Below the pieces are notes generated by a model, which saw nothing but the letters and a program-made list of their open reading frames with translations, was not told the origin of the DNA and ran no database searches. From NCBI RefSeq assembly GCF_000952155.1, contig NZ_JYON01000028.1, positions 1-64,000 of the forward strand: DNA of 64,000 nucleotides, written 5' to 3'. The DNA comes from Aliterella atlantica CENA595. GTDB lineage: Bacteria > Cyanobacteriota > Cyanobacteriia > Cyanobacteriales > Chroococcidiopsidaceae. Position numbers and translations under genes: made by a program. The stretch's first letter is position 1, and each line of letters begins with the position of its first letter. Below, piece by piece: positions 1-9,349 of this stretch.

Positions 1-1
1 G

Positions 2-103
2 GACTATGAGCTGCTAGTGGAAATGAGTGAGGCAATGATTTATGGCGCAATGATTCACACCATGTTGCGTCGCTTGGCGAAGCTGAAACCGAACCATTCA
101 TAA
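2..103 (+). CDS. C-terminal end of an IS5-type transposase (cut by window edge)
   Basis: An open frame enters from the left edge and ends at TAA 101-103. Its 33 residues include SEAMIYGAMIHTMLRRLAKL, which resembles the conserved C-terminus of IS5-family transposases common in cyanobacteria. Only the tail is visible, so it is unknown whether the element is intact. No terminal inverted repeat could be recognised in the following bases. Confidence 0.6.
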   Translation, partial: DYELLVEMSEAMIYGAMIHTMLRRLAKLKPNHS

Positions 104-131
104 TTGTTTAGAAACAGGCTCTAAGAATACT

Positions 132-470
132 TTATTGGGCATCAAAATCTTTTATTTGCTGGAGTGTAAGGATTTGAACTAAGGACTCTATACTAAAATC
201 TGATAGCCCTTGCATTTCTTGCGAAATAGCAGCAGCCTTATCACCAAAGTCTATCACAGGCAACGTATCAGCAATTGCATCAACGATTAAGTAGCTAATG
301 ATGAAACTTTTTTCGTATATATATCTAGTAAGTACCGCTCTTAAAGCCATTCTGCTTTTACAGCTTAACTTCTCTAGGTAACAACCATACTTTCTCCCTA
401 GCTTCATCAAAATTTGACTATCCTTTTTGAAAGGAGAAGACTTTGCCAATGAATACAGCGATCTCCCCAT
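132..470 (-). CDS. hypothetical protein, 112 aa
   Basis: The frame encodes a 112-residue basic protein with a Lys/Arg-rich first half and an amphipathic second half (IVDAIADTLPVIDFGDKAAA). The layout, with a helical basic segment and then IxxAIAD, recalls small uncharacterised cyanobacterial plasmid proteins, but no family is recognised with certainty. It lies just after the transposase tail and is convergent with it. No clear ribosome binding site is seen, so it could be a chance frame. No function is proposed. Confidence 0.4.
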   Translation of the reverse strand: MGRSLYSLAKSSPFKKDSQILMKLGRKYGCYLEKLSCKSRMALRAVLTRYIYEKSFIISYLIVDAIADTLPVIDFGDKAAAISQEMQGLSDFSIESLVQILTLQQIKDFDAQ

Positions 471-614
471 AATCGATTAACTCAAAGTCAAGCTTTATTA
501 AACAATAGCACAGTAACGCAATAGCACAATAGCACAAAAAACAAAATAGCAATAGCGATCTCAAAAGCTTGTAGCAGTGAGACAATTAAAAAATCTTTTG
601 TTGAAGCTTGAGCT

Positions 615-776
615 ATGGATGAAGAAAAACCAGTTTTTGTTAGAGCGCGAGTACCGCAAAAAACTAGAGCGAGACTAAAAGCCGCTTGCGCTTTACAGGG
701 AAGAGACATGAATGATGTGATTAAAGAGCTAATAGATAAATGGCTGCAGGAGAATGATAAACCAAGGGGCGAGTAG
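615..776 (+). CDS. small ribbon-helix-helix (CopG/ParG-like) protein, 53 aa
   Basis: ATG 615 to TAG 774-776 encodes 53 residues. A short beta-strand segment (PVFVRARVPQKTRARLKAA) is followed by two helices (GRDMNDVIKELIDKWLQEN). This is the ribbon-helix-helix pattern of CopG/Arc/ParG DNA-binding dimers, in which the strand contacts the operator. Such proteins act in plasmid copy control, partition or antitoxin roles. Its position about 1.2 kb before the replication gene fits copy control or partition, but the target is unknown. The longer frame on the opposite strand (488-709) is judged to be its shadow. Confidence 0.65.
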   Translation: MDEEKPVFVRARVPQKTRARLKAACALQGRDMNDVIKELIDKWLQENDKPRGE

Positions 777-1375
777 TTATCGCGAACGAGCGCTATCTGC
801 TCAAGTTTGCCAACACGTCGAGAGAGTTAAAATTATTATTTAGCTAGAAAAGCGATCGCGCTAAATTTTAGATTCTTGGTGTGATGCAGCTTGTAAACTC
901 ATCGAGTAGAGTATCTGTTTGCAACTGCTTGGCTCTTAGAGTTAAATGTATTTTTTTATCTCTGCATCTCTAAGGCGACTTTAGGCTATTATGGTAATAA
1001 AATGTGAAAATTAAGGAGTAAATTTTCTCTAAGAAGTGAGTGTATTCAATTTAATCAATTAATAGGTAATTTTCCAATCATGCGGAGGAAAATCTGTAAA
1101 ATAGAGTTAAGCCGGACACAAGTGGGATTCCTGAGCTAAAAACTTTACTCAAGAAGATCAAAACGTAATGCTTTTGGCATTTTGCGTTTCTAACGTACTT
1201 TTCAATAAGTATTCTTCCAAAAAGGGCAAGCTTTAATGAGCGCTAGATACAGCTTTACCTTGGCGTAAAAACTGACTACCTATGTATATGCAATGCAAAT
1301 TCACAAAATTCTTCTAATGGGTTTAGCTTTATCTACTAAATCCCGTATAATGTGTTCAATTAAATAAAACCTCGG
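777..1375 (+). other. non-coding stretch before the replication genes
   Basis: No convincing gene is seen. The stretch is AT-rich and holds an imperfect hairpin near 1161-1191 (AACGTAATGC, short loop, GCATTTTGCGTT), one HIP1 site, and a promoter-like TATAAT near its right end. It could contain the plasmid origin or copy-control RNA, but no iterons are visible. Confidence 0.4.
1346..1351 (+). promoter_or_regulatory. putative -10 box (TATAAT) of the replication operon
   Basis: A perfect TATAAT at 1346-1351 lies upstream of the small-gene/replication gene series. No good -35 box stands 17 bases before it. The predicted leader contains a hairpin at 1386-1403 (AGTCTG, six-base loop, CAGACT) and then a GGAGGT ribosome binding site at 1447-1452 serving ATG 1463. 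Confidence 0.35.
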
Positions 1376-1462
1376 TTGTGGGGAAAGTCTGCGCGAACAG
1401 ACTATTATCTTCCGCCACCGAAGGCTCCGACCACTACCGTTCATCTGGAGGTCAGAACATCA

Positions 1463-1621
1463 ATGTTGATAATAACATTGTGCAACTTTAGCGTGCAATT
1501 TGGCAAGTATCTTTTTGAGAAATTTGCCAATTATCTCAGCGTCCTAATCCAAAACATAGTAAGCGTAGTAATTACAGCCACTACAGCGAAGGGCAAAATT
1601 GGTGGGGAGGCTGTTCTATGA
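1463..1621 (+). CDS. small hydrophobic hypothetical protein, 52 aa
   Basis: The frame is open from GTG 1376, but ATG 1463 is preferred because GGAGGT lies 10 bases before it. The product is hydrophobic in its middle (SVLIQNIVSVVITATTA), so a single membrane segment or a leader-type peptide is possible. Its stop overlaps the next start (ATGA at 1618-1621), which indicates translational coupling. It could be a leader peptide controlling synthesis of the downstream replication proteins. No family is recognised. Confidence 0.4.
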   Translation: MLIITLCNFSVQFGKYLFEKFANYLSVLIQNIVSVVITATTAKGKIGGEAVL

Positions 1622-1845
1622 CCGCTGCCGCTAAGGAAGAGAATCAGTTTTGCCTGTTTGTAGGGCGAAACATAGACAATTGCGGGCTAGACCCTTACGA
1701 ATTTCGACTATACGCCCGTATCAGCCGCGCAGGTAATGGCGATGCATGGGAGAGCATTACTAATATAGCTAGTGCTTGCCGCTTGGCTTTGAGTCGAGCG
1801 CGAAAAACTTTGCGCCTGGTGAATTTAGCTGAAATTACCCAATAA
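1618..1845 (+). CDS. winged-helix DNA-binding protein, 75 aa
   Basis: The 75 residues contain FVGRNIDNCGLDPYEFRLYA followed by RISRAGNGDAWESITNIA and an ACRLALSRARKTLRLV segment. This is the pattern of the helix-turn-helix domain in cyanobacterial and other plasmid replication-associated proteins: a GLDPYEFRLY lead-in, then a recognition helix. A ribosome binding site GGGGAGG precedes the ATG. It probably binds DNA at the plasmid origin or represses the operon, and it lies 150 bases before the large replication gene. At 75 residues it is short, carrying only the DNA-binding domain. Confidence 0.6.
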   Translation: MTAAAKEENQFCLFVGRNIDNCGLDPYEFRLYARISRAGNGDAWESITNIASACRLALSRARKTLRLVNLAEITQ

Positions 1846-1991
1846 AAAAGCCGAGACAATCCCTACCTAGAAATAAACCTAGATTAGACTGTCACGACCC
1901 ATAATCCATCGTAAGTCTAACAAAATCTAGCACTAGCTGCAAATTTATTTTTAGGGGTTGTCTTGGTTCAACATAAATAGTGAGAACCAAA

Positions 1992-4900
1992 ATGAACTAC
2001 CCATTTCCCCAAACAGACCGCGAATTAGCTCAAAAACAACTAGCCTACCTGGGTTACACCTCAAATCAAGTATTCTTACGCTTTTTCTATCACTCAGACA
2101 ATCCTAAAAAAGACAATGACAAAGGACGAAAATTAAACTTTCTGGACTGGAGAGAGATCGCCTCTTACCAGAAGGGCGAACGCGGAACTTATGTAGTAGT
2201 TAACGGTGCTAGCGGCGGACACGAAGATAAAGACATCAAGCAGTGCGCGGCGATATTTTGCGAGTGGGACGATCGCCCAATTTCTGACCAATTGTTGCAC
2301 TGGGAGACATTAAGCTTTTTTGAGCCAACGTTTACGGTGTATAGCGGCGACAAGTCCGCTCAACCTTATTGGGTATTTGACACGCCAATAAATGTAGAGC
2401 AATGGCGGGAATTGCAACGCCTATTAATTGAGGTGATGGGAGCAGACCCCAGTAACAAAAATCCCTCAAGAGTATTTCGCCTTGCTGGAGGCTGGCACGT
2501 AAAACCTGGGCGAGAACCAAGACGAACAGAAATAGTCCAAGAATCAGGGCAGAAATATTCTTACGAGCAACTGAAAAAGCGCCTCCTATCTCTAGCGAAA
2601 CCTTCTATTGAACGCACAACGCCCTCAAGTATGCCAACGACAAGTGGAGAGCGCTACGAAAATATCTCTTTACCCATACCCCAAGCTATACCCCTGGAAG
2701 TTTGTTTGGCTAAAGAATCGCGCAATCTACTCCAATCGGGCAGCGCTCAGGGAGGGCGTAATTTTGGCGGCGCAAAACTAGCTCGTGACTTAATCGGTAC
2801 AGCCTCTTACTTACAAACCATCGGACAAAGTTTTGATGGCAATCCTCAACTATTACTAGAAAATTACGGCGCTCGTTGCTCCCCTGCCTTGCCCACAAAA
2901 GAAATTGAATCAATTTGGGCAAGTGCTGCTAAGAGCAATCCCGCACCTAGTTGCACTCCAGAAGGCGTAGAAACCTGCCTCCGCGCCTGGTATTGGAAAA
3001 ATCATGTTAAAAACGACACGGGCTATAAAGGTTTTAGTCCTAGTAGTAACAATAAGCTAAGTTCTAGTAGCGGGGTGTCCTTATGCGATCGCATAAAAAG
3101 TATTCTCGATAGCTACGAAACCGAATCAGCACAAACGGCGGCGTTGATGGACTTAGCCGAGGTGAAAAAATCCTGCAATGAAATTAAAAATCTCGCCCGA
3201 ATCATAGGCAATGAAGGAGAGCAAGCAACCGAAGTAGTTGCTGCCATCGAATCATTCACGCCGATAATTAAAAACTGCCGCAAGCGCTTAGATATTAGCC
3301 AATATCTCAATCCTCTGCTTGCCGAACCACTAATAGCTAAAGCTGCCGCGATGCCTACAGCGCCGGAGTACCTATTTAACACGCTCTTACCTGCTTGCGC
3401 CTCCAGAATTGGTACAAGCTCCAGAATCATTATCGATCCGGTGTCTGGCTACACCCAAGACTGTATATTTTGGACGGCAAACGTTGCCCACTCTGGGCAA
3501 GCGAAAACGCCGCCGCAAAAAGAAGTAATTTACCCTCTAGAAAAAATGGAGGGAGAGGCTAAAGAAATTTACGACACAAACCTCGCCGATTACGAGCAAG
3601 ATAAAAAATCCGACGAAAAACCGCCCGTGCGGATGCGGCGACTTTTGAGTAATGTAACCACCTCGACAAAAATCCGCATCCATCAAGAAAACCCACGCGG
3701 GTTACTGGAATACATAGATGAACTGGTCGCGGATTACCAACGCTTGAACCAATACAAAGGCGGTGGAAAGGGAGACGACTTGCAACTAGAGCTAAGTTTC
3801 TTTAACGGCGCTGCTTGCAACTACGACCGCCATGATGCCAGGTTGTTCCTCAGCCGTACGGCTTTTAGCAAAACAGGTACTTACCAGTGGGATACGTTAG
3901 CGCGGTTAATGGGCGACGACGTGAATTTTATTTCTAGTGGCTACAGTGCTAGATTCTTGTACTGCTCAATTATCGATGCCCCACCTCGATACCTGGATTT
4001 ACTTACACCAAAAAACAATAGCAACTTTACCGAGACTCTAGAGTGGCTGTACGAGCAATTAGAAGGACTACCACAGCAAGACTATTTATTAACGCAGGAA
4101 GCTAAAGTGCTATTTCAAGCTTGGAATCATACTTTAGCCGACGATGAGAGAGAAGAAAAATATTTTGGCTTCTCGATTGTGTATGCAAAAATCGAAGCTT
4201 ATGCGGCGAGAATTGCTCTGTGGCTGCACATAGTTAACGCAGTCTTGGCTGGCAAGTTACCCGAACCGACAATTTCTGGTGAGACAATGCGCTGCGCGAT
4301 AGAAATATCTTCTTTCTACCTATGGCAGCAAAAACTAATTCATGGCAACAATGCGCCATCAAGAAAACTTGAGGGCATATTTTTTAAAGTCCAAACTCAG
4401 GCAGAGAAATACTTTGCCAAATCCAAGCAGGGACTAAATGCTTCGTTTCTCAAAACCCGAATTAACGCGCTTAAAGGTTGGTCAACAGGGAAAATTCGCA
4501 CAGTGCTTTTTGTTGCACTAGCAGCAGCGGGACATGGGCGGATTGAAGGGGAAGGGAGTGACATGAGGTACATTCCCCATAGTCAACAACCACCAACAAT
4601 TGGTGCAAAGTTGGTGGAAGCACCAATTACTCAAAGCCTTTCTACAGCATTAATACAACCTAAAGTTGGTGAAATTGGTGATGTAGTCACACCGACAAAT
4701 GCAATTGATTCAACAGGCTTAGAAACACATAACAAAGAAGCTCGACCAACTCACCAAACTTTGCCAGAGCAGGAAAATCACCAATTCACCAATTTTGAAG
4801 TTCAAAGTATTGCCACTCCTACTATTGACCCGATTGATGATACCACCAATCGTCCACCAATAGCACCAACACCTAACTTAGCAATACTTTTACTTCAATC

Positions 4901-5297
4901 CACAACTTGGATGGAAATTAGCGAATCGCTACAAAAAGACAGCCAAAAACTAATTGCAGCAATGAGCCAGTTTAATAAAGCTCAAAGGAAAAAAGTTGCT
5001 TCAGCATTAATTGAATTTCTTTGCCAACAACCACAAAGCATCAAGGAACTCACCTGGATACCAATTAAAATGCTCAACTGGGTATTTAAGCGTCTAACGT
5101 TCACTATTTCCCAAATTAGCGGTGAAGGTTGTTCGATAGAAGATGCTCGAATAGACCGGATTGAGAATTTGTCTTATGTTTCGGTAGAAGGTTTAGGTAG
5201 CAATAAAGAGCTTTGGGTGTTCTCGGAAGCTAAGAGTGGTAGAAATATTCCGGTTTTTAGCAGTGAAGCAATTTGCGGCATTTCCTTGAAAAATTAA
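1992..5297 (+). CDS. plasmid replication protein: RepB/AEP-type primase plus DUF3987 ATPase-like region
   Basis: This is a large plasmid-type replication protein. The N-terminal part (about residues 30-200) looks like the RepB/archaeo-eukaryotic primase family, with FCEWDD (candidate catalytic acids), SGDKSAQPYWVFD and NPSRVFRLAGGWH in the usual order. The middle part (about 430-830) resembles DUF3987, a helicase-like domain. Its Walker A position reads AHSGQAKTP, with Ala where Gly is usual, so ATP hydrolysis may be weak. The C-terminal 250 residues are low in complexity, rich in Thr and Pro. ATG 1992 and GTG 1980 are both possible starts, and neither has a strong ribosome site. It probably primes and unwinds the replicon. 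The next gene starts just after its stop. Confidence 0.7.
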   Translation: MNYPFPQTDRELAQKQLAYLGYTSNQVFLRFFYHSDNPKKDNDKGRKLNFLDWREIASYQKGERGTYVVVNGASGGHEDKDIKQCAAIFCEWDDRPISDQLLHWETLSFFEPTFTVYSGDKSAQPYWVFDTPINVEQWRELQRLLIEVMGADPSNKNPSRVFRLAGGWHVKPGREPRRTEIVQESGQKYSYEQLKKRLLSLAKPSIERTTPSSMPTTSGERYENISLPIPQAIPLEVCLAKESRNLLQSGSAQGGRNFGGAKLARDLIGTASYLQTIGQSFDGNPQLLLENYGARCSPALPTKEIESIWASAAKSNPAPSCTPEGVETCLRAWYWKNHVKNDTGYKGFSPSSNNKLSSSSGVSLCDRIKSILDSYETESAQTAALMDLAEVKKSCNEIKNLARIIGNEGEQATEVVAAIESFTPIIKNCRKRLDISQYLNPLLAEPLIAKAAAMPTAPEYLFNTLLPACASRIGTSSRIIIDPVSGYTQDCIFWTANVAHSGQAKTPPQKEVIYPLEKMEGEAKEIYDTNLADYEQDKKSDEKPPVRMRRLLSNVTTSTKIRIHQENPRGLLEYIDELVADYQRLNQYKGGGKGDDLQLELSFFNGAACNYDRHDARLFLSRTAFSKTGTYQWDTLARLMGDDVNFISSGYSARFLYCSIIDAPPRYLDLLTPKNNSNFTETLEWLYEQLEGLPQQDYLLTQEAKVLFQAWNHTLADDEREEKYFGFSIVYAKIEAYAARIALWLHIVNAVLAGKLPEPTISGETMRCAIEISSFYLWQQKLIHGNNAPSRKLEGIFFKVQTQAEKYFAKSKQGLNASFLKTRINALKGWSTGKIRTVLFVALAAAGHGRIEGEGSDMRYIPHSQQPPTIGAKLVEAPITQSLSTALIQPKVGEIGDVVTPTNAIDSTGLETHNKEARPTHQTLPEQENHQFTNFEVQSIATPTIDPIDDTTNRPPIAPTPNLAILLLQSTTWMEISESLQKDSQKLIAAMSQFNKAQRKKVASALIEFLCQQPQSIKELTWIPIKMLNWVFKRLTFTISQISGEGCSIEDARIDRIENLSYVSVEGLGSNKELWVFSEAKSGRNIPVFSSEAICGISLKN

Positions 5298-5317
5298 CGC
5301 AACAAGCGCGGAAAATC

Positions 5318-6742
5318 ATGATTAGCGTCACAGAAGAAATATCCTCGCTCAAAGCGCGGGAACAACAACTGCATACCAGTTTGGATAACTTGCGTGGGCA
5401 AAGAAGCAAGGTCAAGGAACACAAGCAACTGGATAAAGAACTAGCTTTGTTAATCCGCAAGCGACAGAATTTAGAATCTTTGTCGCAATTTGAAATTGGA
5501 ATGCCAGTACATCGGGCAGATTCAAGGGTTTTGGGCAAAGTAACTCAAATAGTGATTACGCCTGGGGGACTGGCAGAAGTATGGGTAAGCTGGGATAACA
5601 AAATAGAAATTCCCGAACAACCAAACCTGTTGCAACCGGATGCTGAAGCCCTTGCCCAGATTGTTGCAGTAGGCGAGCGCATAGTTATCGGCAATAGCCA
5701 TGAAGATAGCGGCAAGACGTTTACTGTCGCAAGAGTGCTGGCGCGAGGATGGGTGGAGTCAACGAATGAGAATGTGTTTCCCCGCGAGTATTGGACAAAG
5801 GTTGAAAGCCCTGTATTGAGTAAGGGTGATGACCAAGCAGAAATAGCGACTTCTCATAATGCAACGCCTGTAATTACACCGGAAATCAATATGATTGAAG
5901 AATCACCCGAAGAGTTAGGAGTGTCGCCAAAATCTATAGTGACAGTTGAAACCTTAGCTAGCTATCAAGAAATTGAGGAGTTAACCGAGGATGAGGAAAA
6001 AGAGCGTCATCGGTTGGAGTTGAAGGTAGAACGTGCCTTTTATGAGGCGGGGTCGGCGCTGCGGGAACTTAGAGATAGACGGTTATACCGTTCGACTCAT
6101 AAGACGTTTGAAGCTTACAGCCAAGAGCGATTTGGGATGACTCCTAGACCAGCTTACTATCTTATAGCTGCCGCAGGAGTTGTAGAAAATTTAGAAATGC
6201 GAACCAATGGTTCACAAATTTTGCCAACAACAGAACGCCAAGTCAGACCCCTTGCTAACTTAGAACCAGAAGAACAGAGACAGATATGGCAGCAAGCCGT
6301 ACAAGAGGCAGGAAATAAAGTCCCTAGCGGTCGTATTGTCAAAGACATTGTGCAGCGCCTTAAAGAAAAACCACTCGCCCTCGCTTCTGACTATTGCTCC
6401 ATTGGCGATGTATTTACCCTAACCAGGCTAGAAGGGATTGAGCGCAAGTACAACGGCTGCTGGGCGATCGCAAAAGAGCTACGAGACTATACAATAGCCG
6501 TTGACGTTCACGATACAACTTTGAGTGTGAAACCAGATAATCTTCAGCCGCTTGATTCTCCTGATGCTCGTCGCCAGTTGCCCGAAACTTTGAAGCGGAT
6601 TAGACGGTTGCGATCGCGCGAAGAAATGCTAGATCGTTGTGCTTATACTGTGCTTGAATCTTTGGGGAGACAAGTTTATTTAACAGACGTTGAAGAAGGT
6701 GTGTTGCAATGGTTAGAAAAATATTACGGCATTGAGTCTTAA
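5318..6742 (+). CDS. plasmid partition/replication-associated protein with ParB-like helical region
   Basis: ATG 5318 is preferred over the upstream TTG 5273, which would overlap the preceding gene. The product has about 474 residues. Residues 1-50 are a predicted coiled coil (SSLKAREQQLHTSLDNL). The middle is a beta-rich SH3-like region (about 55-160). The segment LRELRDRRLYRSTHKTFEAY followed by RPAYYLIAAA resembles the helical part of ParB/DUF3102-type plasmid proteins, which also carry the RPLANLEPEEQRQIW motif seen here. It follows the replication gene by 20 bases and is probably co-transcribed. A role in DNA binding for partition or replication control is inferred. No ParA is present nearby. 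Confidence 0.55.
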   Translation: MISVTEEISSLKAREQQLHTSLDNLRGQRSKVKEHKQLDKELALLIRKRQNLESLSQFEIGMPVHRADSRVLGKVTQIVITPGGLAEVWVSWDNKIEIPEQPNLLQPDAEALAQIVAVGERIVIGNSHEDSGKTFTVARVLARGWVESTNENVFPREYWTKVESPVLSKGDDQAEIATSHNATPVITPEINMIEESPEELGVSPKSIVTVETLASYQEIEELTEDEEKERHRLELKVERAFYEAGSALRELRDRRLYRSTHKTFEAYSQERFGMTPRPAYYLIAAAGVVENLEMRTNGSQILPTTERQVRPLANLEPEEQRQIWQQAVQEAGNKVPSGRIVKDIVQRLKEKPLALASDYCSIGDVFTLTRLEGIERKYNGCWAIAKELRDYTIAVDVHDTTLSVKPDNLQPLDSPDARRQLPETLKRIRRLRSREEMLDRCAYTVLESLGRQVYLTDVEEGVLQWLEKYYGIES

Positions 6743-7166
6743 AATTTAAAAATATTTCTCAGCTAAAAGTGTAAAAAACGTTGCTTTGCTAAAAACTAAG
6801 TGATATAGTTCTTACCAACTAGAAAAAAGTATTTTCTAGAGTTACTTTTGAGTTTCGTTCATTCTTCTTCAAATAGAAAGCCCTGGTTAAATAAGAGTGC
6901 GATCGCGCCGCGCGGTCGTACTCAATTCTTAATTTTGGGACTAGGAAAACTAAACTAAAGGAGCGGAAAAATAACGCTCAAGAGCTTATTGCAGCTAGTC
7001 TTTAATGTTTGTCTGCAATCTGAGATAGCCGTTTAATTTAGTTAAAGTTTGAAGGCGAAATTAAAAAAGTAGTTTGTCCTTAAAGAAGCTTATCAACTTC
7101 ATGCTTTCCAGCAAAAAATAGCAGAAACTTTCTAAGCTGCTAATACTTTCTAGTGCCTGTAAAAAA
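6743..7166 (+). other. non-coding stretch between replication and polysaccharide genes
   Basis: No gene is seen. The stretch is AT-rich with one HIP1-like palindrome cluster near 6900. It separates the replication module from the secreted-enzyme cluster and probably holds the promoter of the latter. No strong -10/-35 pair stands out. Confidence 0.4.
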
Positions 7167-8444
7167 ATGAGTTTTTGGGCAAAATTAGTAGCGAGTATTT
7201 TAGTGCTTGGACTATTTAGTTCATCAGTGCAAGCCGCAGAAGAAAAGGCACGACGCGCAGATGATTTTGTTGATTCAGTAGGCGTAAATACGCATCTGTA
7301 TTACAACGAATCTGTCTACTACAAAAGGTACAACGACTTGATTAAGCCCAAGCTAGTAGAACTAGGCGTTCGCCATATCCGCGATGGCTGCGTTTACAAC
7401 CTGAACGGCTATATGGATAGATTAAGGGAACTCAAAGAACTAGGCGGTATCCGCGCCACCTTAGTATGCGACCCACGCGACATCAAAGTAGATGCGGCGG
7501 TAGATTTGGTCAAAGAAATTGGCACAGATGTCATCGAAGCAGTACAAGCAACCAACGAATACAATCTAAGCGGCAACGGCAATTGGGCAAGCGACCTGCG
7601 TAACTTTCAAAGACAACTATGGCAAGGCATCAAAGGCGATGGCGCGACAAGCGGCGTGAAGGTGTACGGTCCATCGCTGGTAGAGGCTGGCGCTTATGCA
7701 GCTTTAGGCGACATGAGCGAATACCAAGACTACGGCGCAATGAACAACTATATGTCTGGGCGCAACCCTGGAAATAGCGGTTGGGGCAGCGATGGTTACG
7801 GTAGCCTCGATTGGAACGTGCGCTCTACCAAAAAAGCTAGCTTATCAGATCCAATAGTCACAACTGAGACAGGCTATCACCAGGTCACTTCTACGGGTAA
7901 CGGGCATAAAGGTGTACCGGAAGACATTGCTGCCAAGTACACTCCGCGCCTGGTATTGGAACAGTTTAATTACGGCATACCTCGGACATACATCTACGAG
8001 TTTATCAATACGTACAACAATCCTGGCTCTTTATATATGAACTTTGGATTACTACGCAATGACGGATCGGAAAAGCCTGCCTACAAAGCACTTAAAAACT
8101 TGTTCAACCTGCTCAAAGACCCCGGTGCTAGTTTTAGTCCTGGGTCTTTGGACTACGTACTAAGTGGCGATACAGAAGACGTGCATCATACCCTGCTGCA
8201 AAAGCAGGATGGTACGTTCTATTTAGTTTTGTGGCTAGAAAAGTCTGGCTACAACGTAGATACCAAAAAGTGGCTCGACGTACCCACCCAAAAGGTAACG
8301 CTGACTCTCAACACCGAGATATCCAAAGCAACGATCTACGTTCCCAATGATTCGTCCAGCATGAAGTCATCGCAAACTTATCCTAAGCAACTCGATATCG
8401 ACGTGAGCGATCGCGCTCAAGTGATAGAGCTAGCTGGCAAGTAG
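7167..8444 (+). CDS. secreted clan GH-A-like glycoside hydrolase
   Basis: The product has 425 residues. The first 24 are a classical signal peptide (hydrophobic LVASILVLGLFSSSVQA, cleavage near AEE), so it is exported. The body resembles clan GH-A TIM-barrel hydrolases: GVNTHLYY near the start, QATNEYN with a candidate acid/base Glu at 131 next to Asn, and TTETGYH with a candidate nucleophile Glu at 234. This Asn-Glu then Glu arrangement is the clan signature, but the exact family (GH39, GH5 or other) cannot be told by eye. A C-terminal beta domain follows (about 340-425). It heads a cluster with two other secreted carbohydrate-active proteins, suggesting joint breakdown of an acidic polysaccharide. 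Confidence 0.65.
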   Translation: MSFWAKLVASILVLGLFSSSVQAAEEKARRADDFVDSVGVNTHLYYNESVYYKRYNDLIKPKLVELGVRHIRDGCVYNLNGYMDRLRELKELGGIRATLVCDPRDIKVDAAVDLVKEIGTDVIEAVQATNEYNLSGNGNWASDLRNFQRQLWQGIKGDGATSGVKVYGPSLVEAGAYAALGDMSEYQDYGAMNNYMSGRNPGNSGWGSDGYGSLDWNVRSTKKASLSDPIVTTETGYHQVTSTGNGHKGVPEDIAAKYTPRLVLEQFNYGIPRTYIYEFINTYNNPGSLYMNFGLLRNDGSEKPAYKALKNLFNLLKDPGASFSPGSLDYVLSGDTEDVHHTLLQKQDGTFYLVLWLEKSGYNVDTKKWLDVPTQKVTLTLNTEISKATIYVPNDSSSMKSSQTYPKQLDIDVSDRAQVIELAGK

Positions 8445-8466
8445 AGTCATAGAGCGAAGAAAAACG

Positions 8467-8486
8467 GGCTTCCCAATTTGGAAGCC
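8467..8486 (+). terminator. hairpin between hydrolase and lyase genes
   Basis: GGCTTCC, six-base loop, GGAAGCC forms a perfect 7-bp stem just after the hydrolase stop. There is no T-run on the plus strand, so it may be a partial terminator or an mRNA-stabilising stem inside the operon. Confidence 0.4.
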
Positions 8487-8515
8487 GATTCAAAAAAACA
8501 CATTCTTAAACTATC

Positions 8516-9349
8516 ATGAAACTTCAAAACAAGTCTTCCTTAGTTGGAACTTTCACTGCAATAGCGGTTGTTTCAGGTATTACGCTAGTCGCACAACAAC
8601 CCTTGCAAGCAAAGATCGTCGAATCAGTGACCGAAAATACAAACGAAGCCAATGCCACAGAAGCCGAGCGCTCAAAAGGCGGAAGTAGTTGCAACCGCCT
8701 AGAAAACGTTTCTACATTCGAGGGCAACAGCATCCACCCAGTCCGCTCTGGGCAAAAGGCTTTTCGGCATACAGTTAACCGTTGCGGGGAACGCTCGGAA
8801 TTTCGGATGAAGAAAACCAAAATCGGTGAAACATACTGGTACGGGTGGTCGATGTATATTCCTACGGACTGGGGTTCTTCAGATCCAGGATTCGATATTC
8901 TCACTCAATGGGCGACATACCCCACTAAGCGAAACGGCAACTTTACCTGTGGTGCAAATGGTTCGTATATCACGAGGAACGGCAACAACGTAGTATTTAA
9001 GTTTCAACACAAAGGAGACAGCGAAGATATCCAATGCGATCGCTATAACTTAGCGAAGATTTCTGACATTCGGGGCAAATGGGTTGATTTTGTTATGCAC
9101 GTCAAATGGACTGGAAATAAAGACGGCTTCCTCAAACTCTGGACGAGGACAGGTGGCGATGAATATTCTCAGGACGTAGATTACAAAGGGCGCACTTATT
9201 GGAACGATGAAGGAGAAGGACCAAACTTCAAGATGGGACTGTACAAAGGAGATCCAAATTTCAAAGGTCCTGCGCCGCGTCAACTATACACCGATGAATA
9301 CCGTATGGGGGATGCAGGCTCTAGTTTTGAGGAGGTTGCCCCGCGCTGA
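8516..9349 (+). CDS. secreted polysaccharide lyase (heparin lyase I-like family)
   Basis: The product has 277 residues with an N-terminal signal peptide (about 1-33, ending near QPLQA). The segments RHTVNRCGERSEFRM, YWYGWSMYIP, FDILTQWATYP and WVDFVMHVKWTGNKDGFLKL match the jelly-roll polysaccharide lyase family that includes heparin lyase I and PL20 glucuronan lyases. These cleave uronic-acid-containing glycans by beta-elimination. The end of the gene overlaps the next start (TGATG), so translation is coupled. The substrate is not known; the uronate-rich sheath or exopolysaccharide of cyanobacteria or neighbours is a reasonable guess. Confidence 0.7.
   Translation: MKLQNKSSLVGTFTAIAVVSGITLVAQQPLQAKIVESVTENTNEANATEAERSKGGSSCNRLENVSTFEGNSIHPVRSGQKAFRHTVNRCGERSEFRMKKTKIGETYWYGWSMYIPTDWGSSDPGFDILTQWATYPTKRNGNFTCGANGSYITRNGNNVVFKFQHKGDSEDIQCDRYNLAKISDIRGKWVDFVMHVKWTGNKDGFLKLWTRTGGDEYSQDVDYKGRTYWNDEGEGPNFKMGLYKGDPNFKGPAPRQLYTDEYRMGDAGSSFEEVAPR

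Noticed and set aside
488..709. 73-residue frame on the minus strand
   Set aside because: It is antisense to the ribbon-helix-helix gene at 615-776, which shows a clear family pattern.
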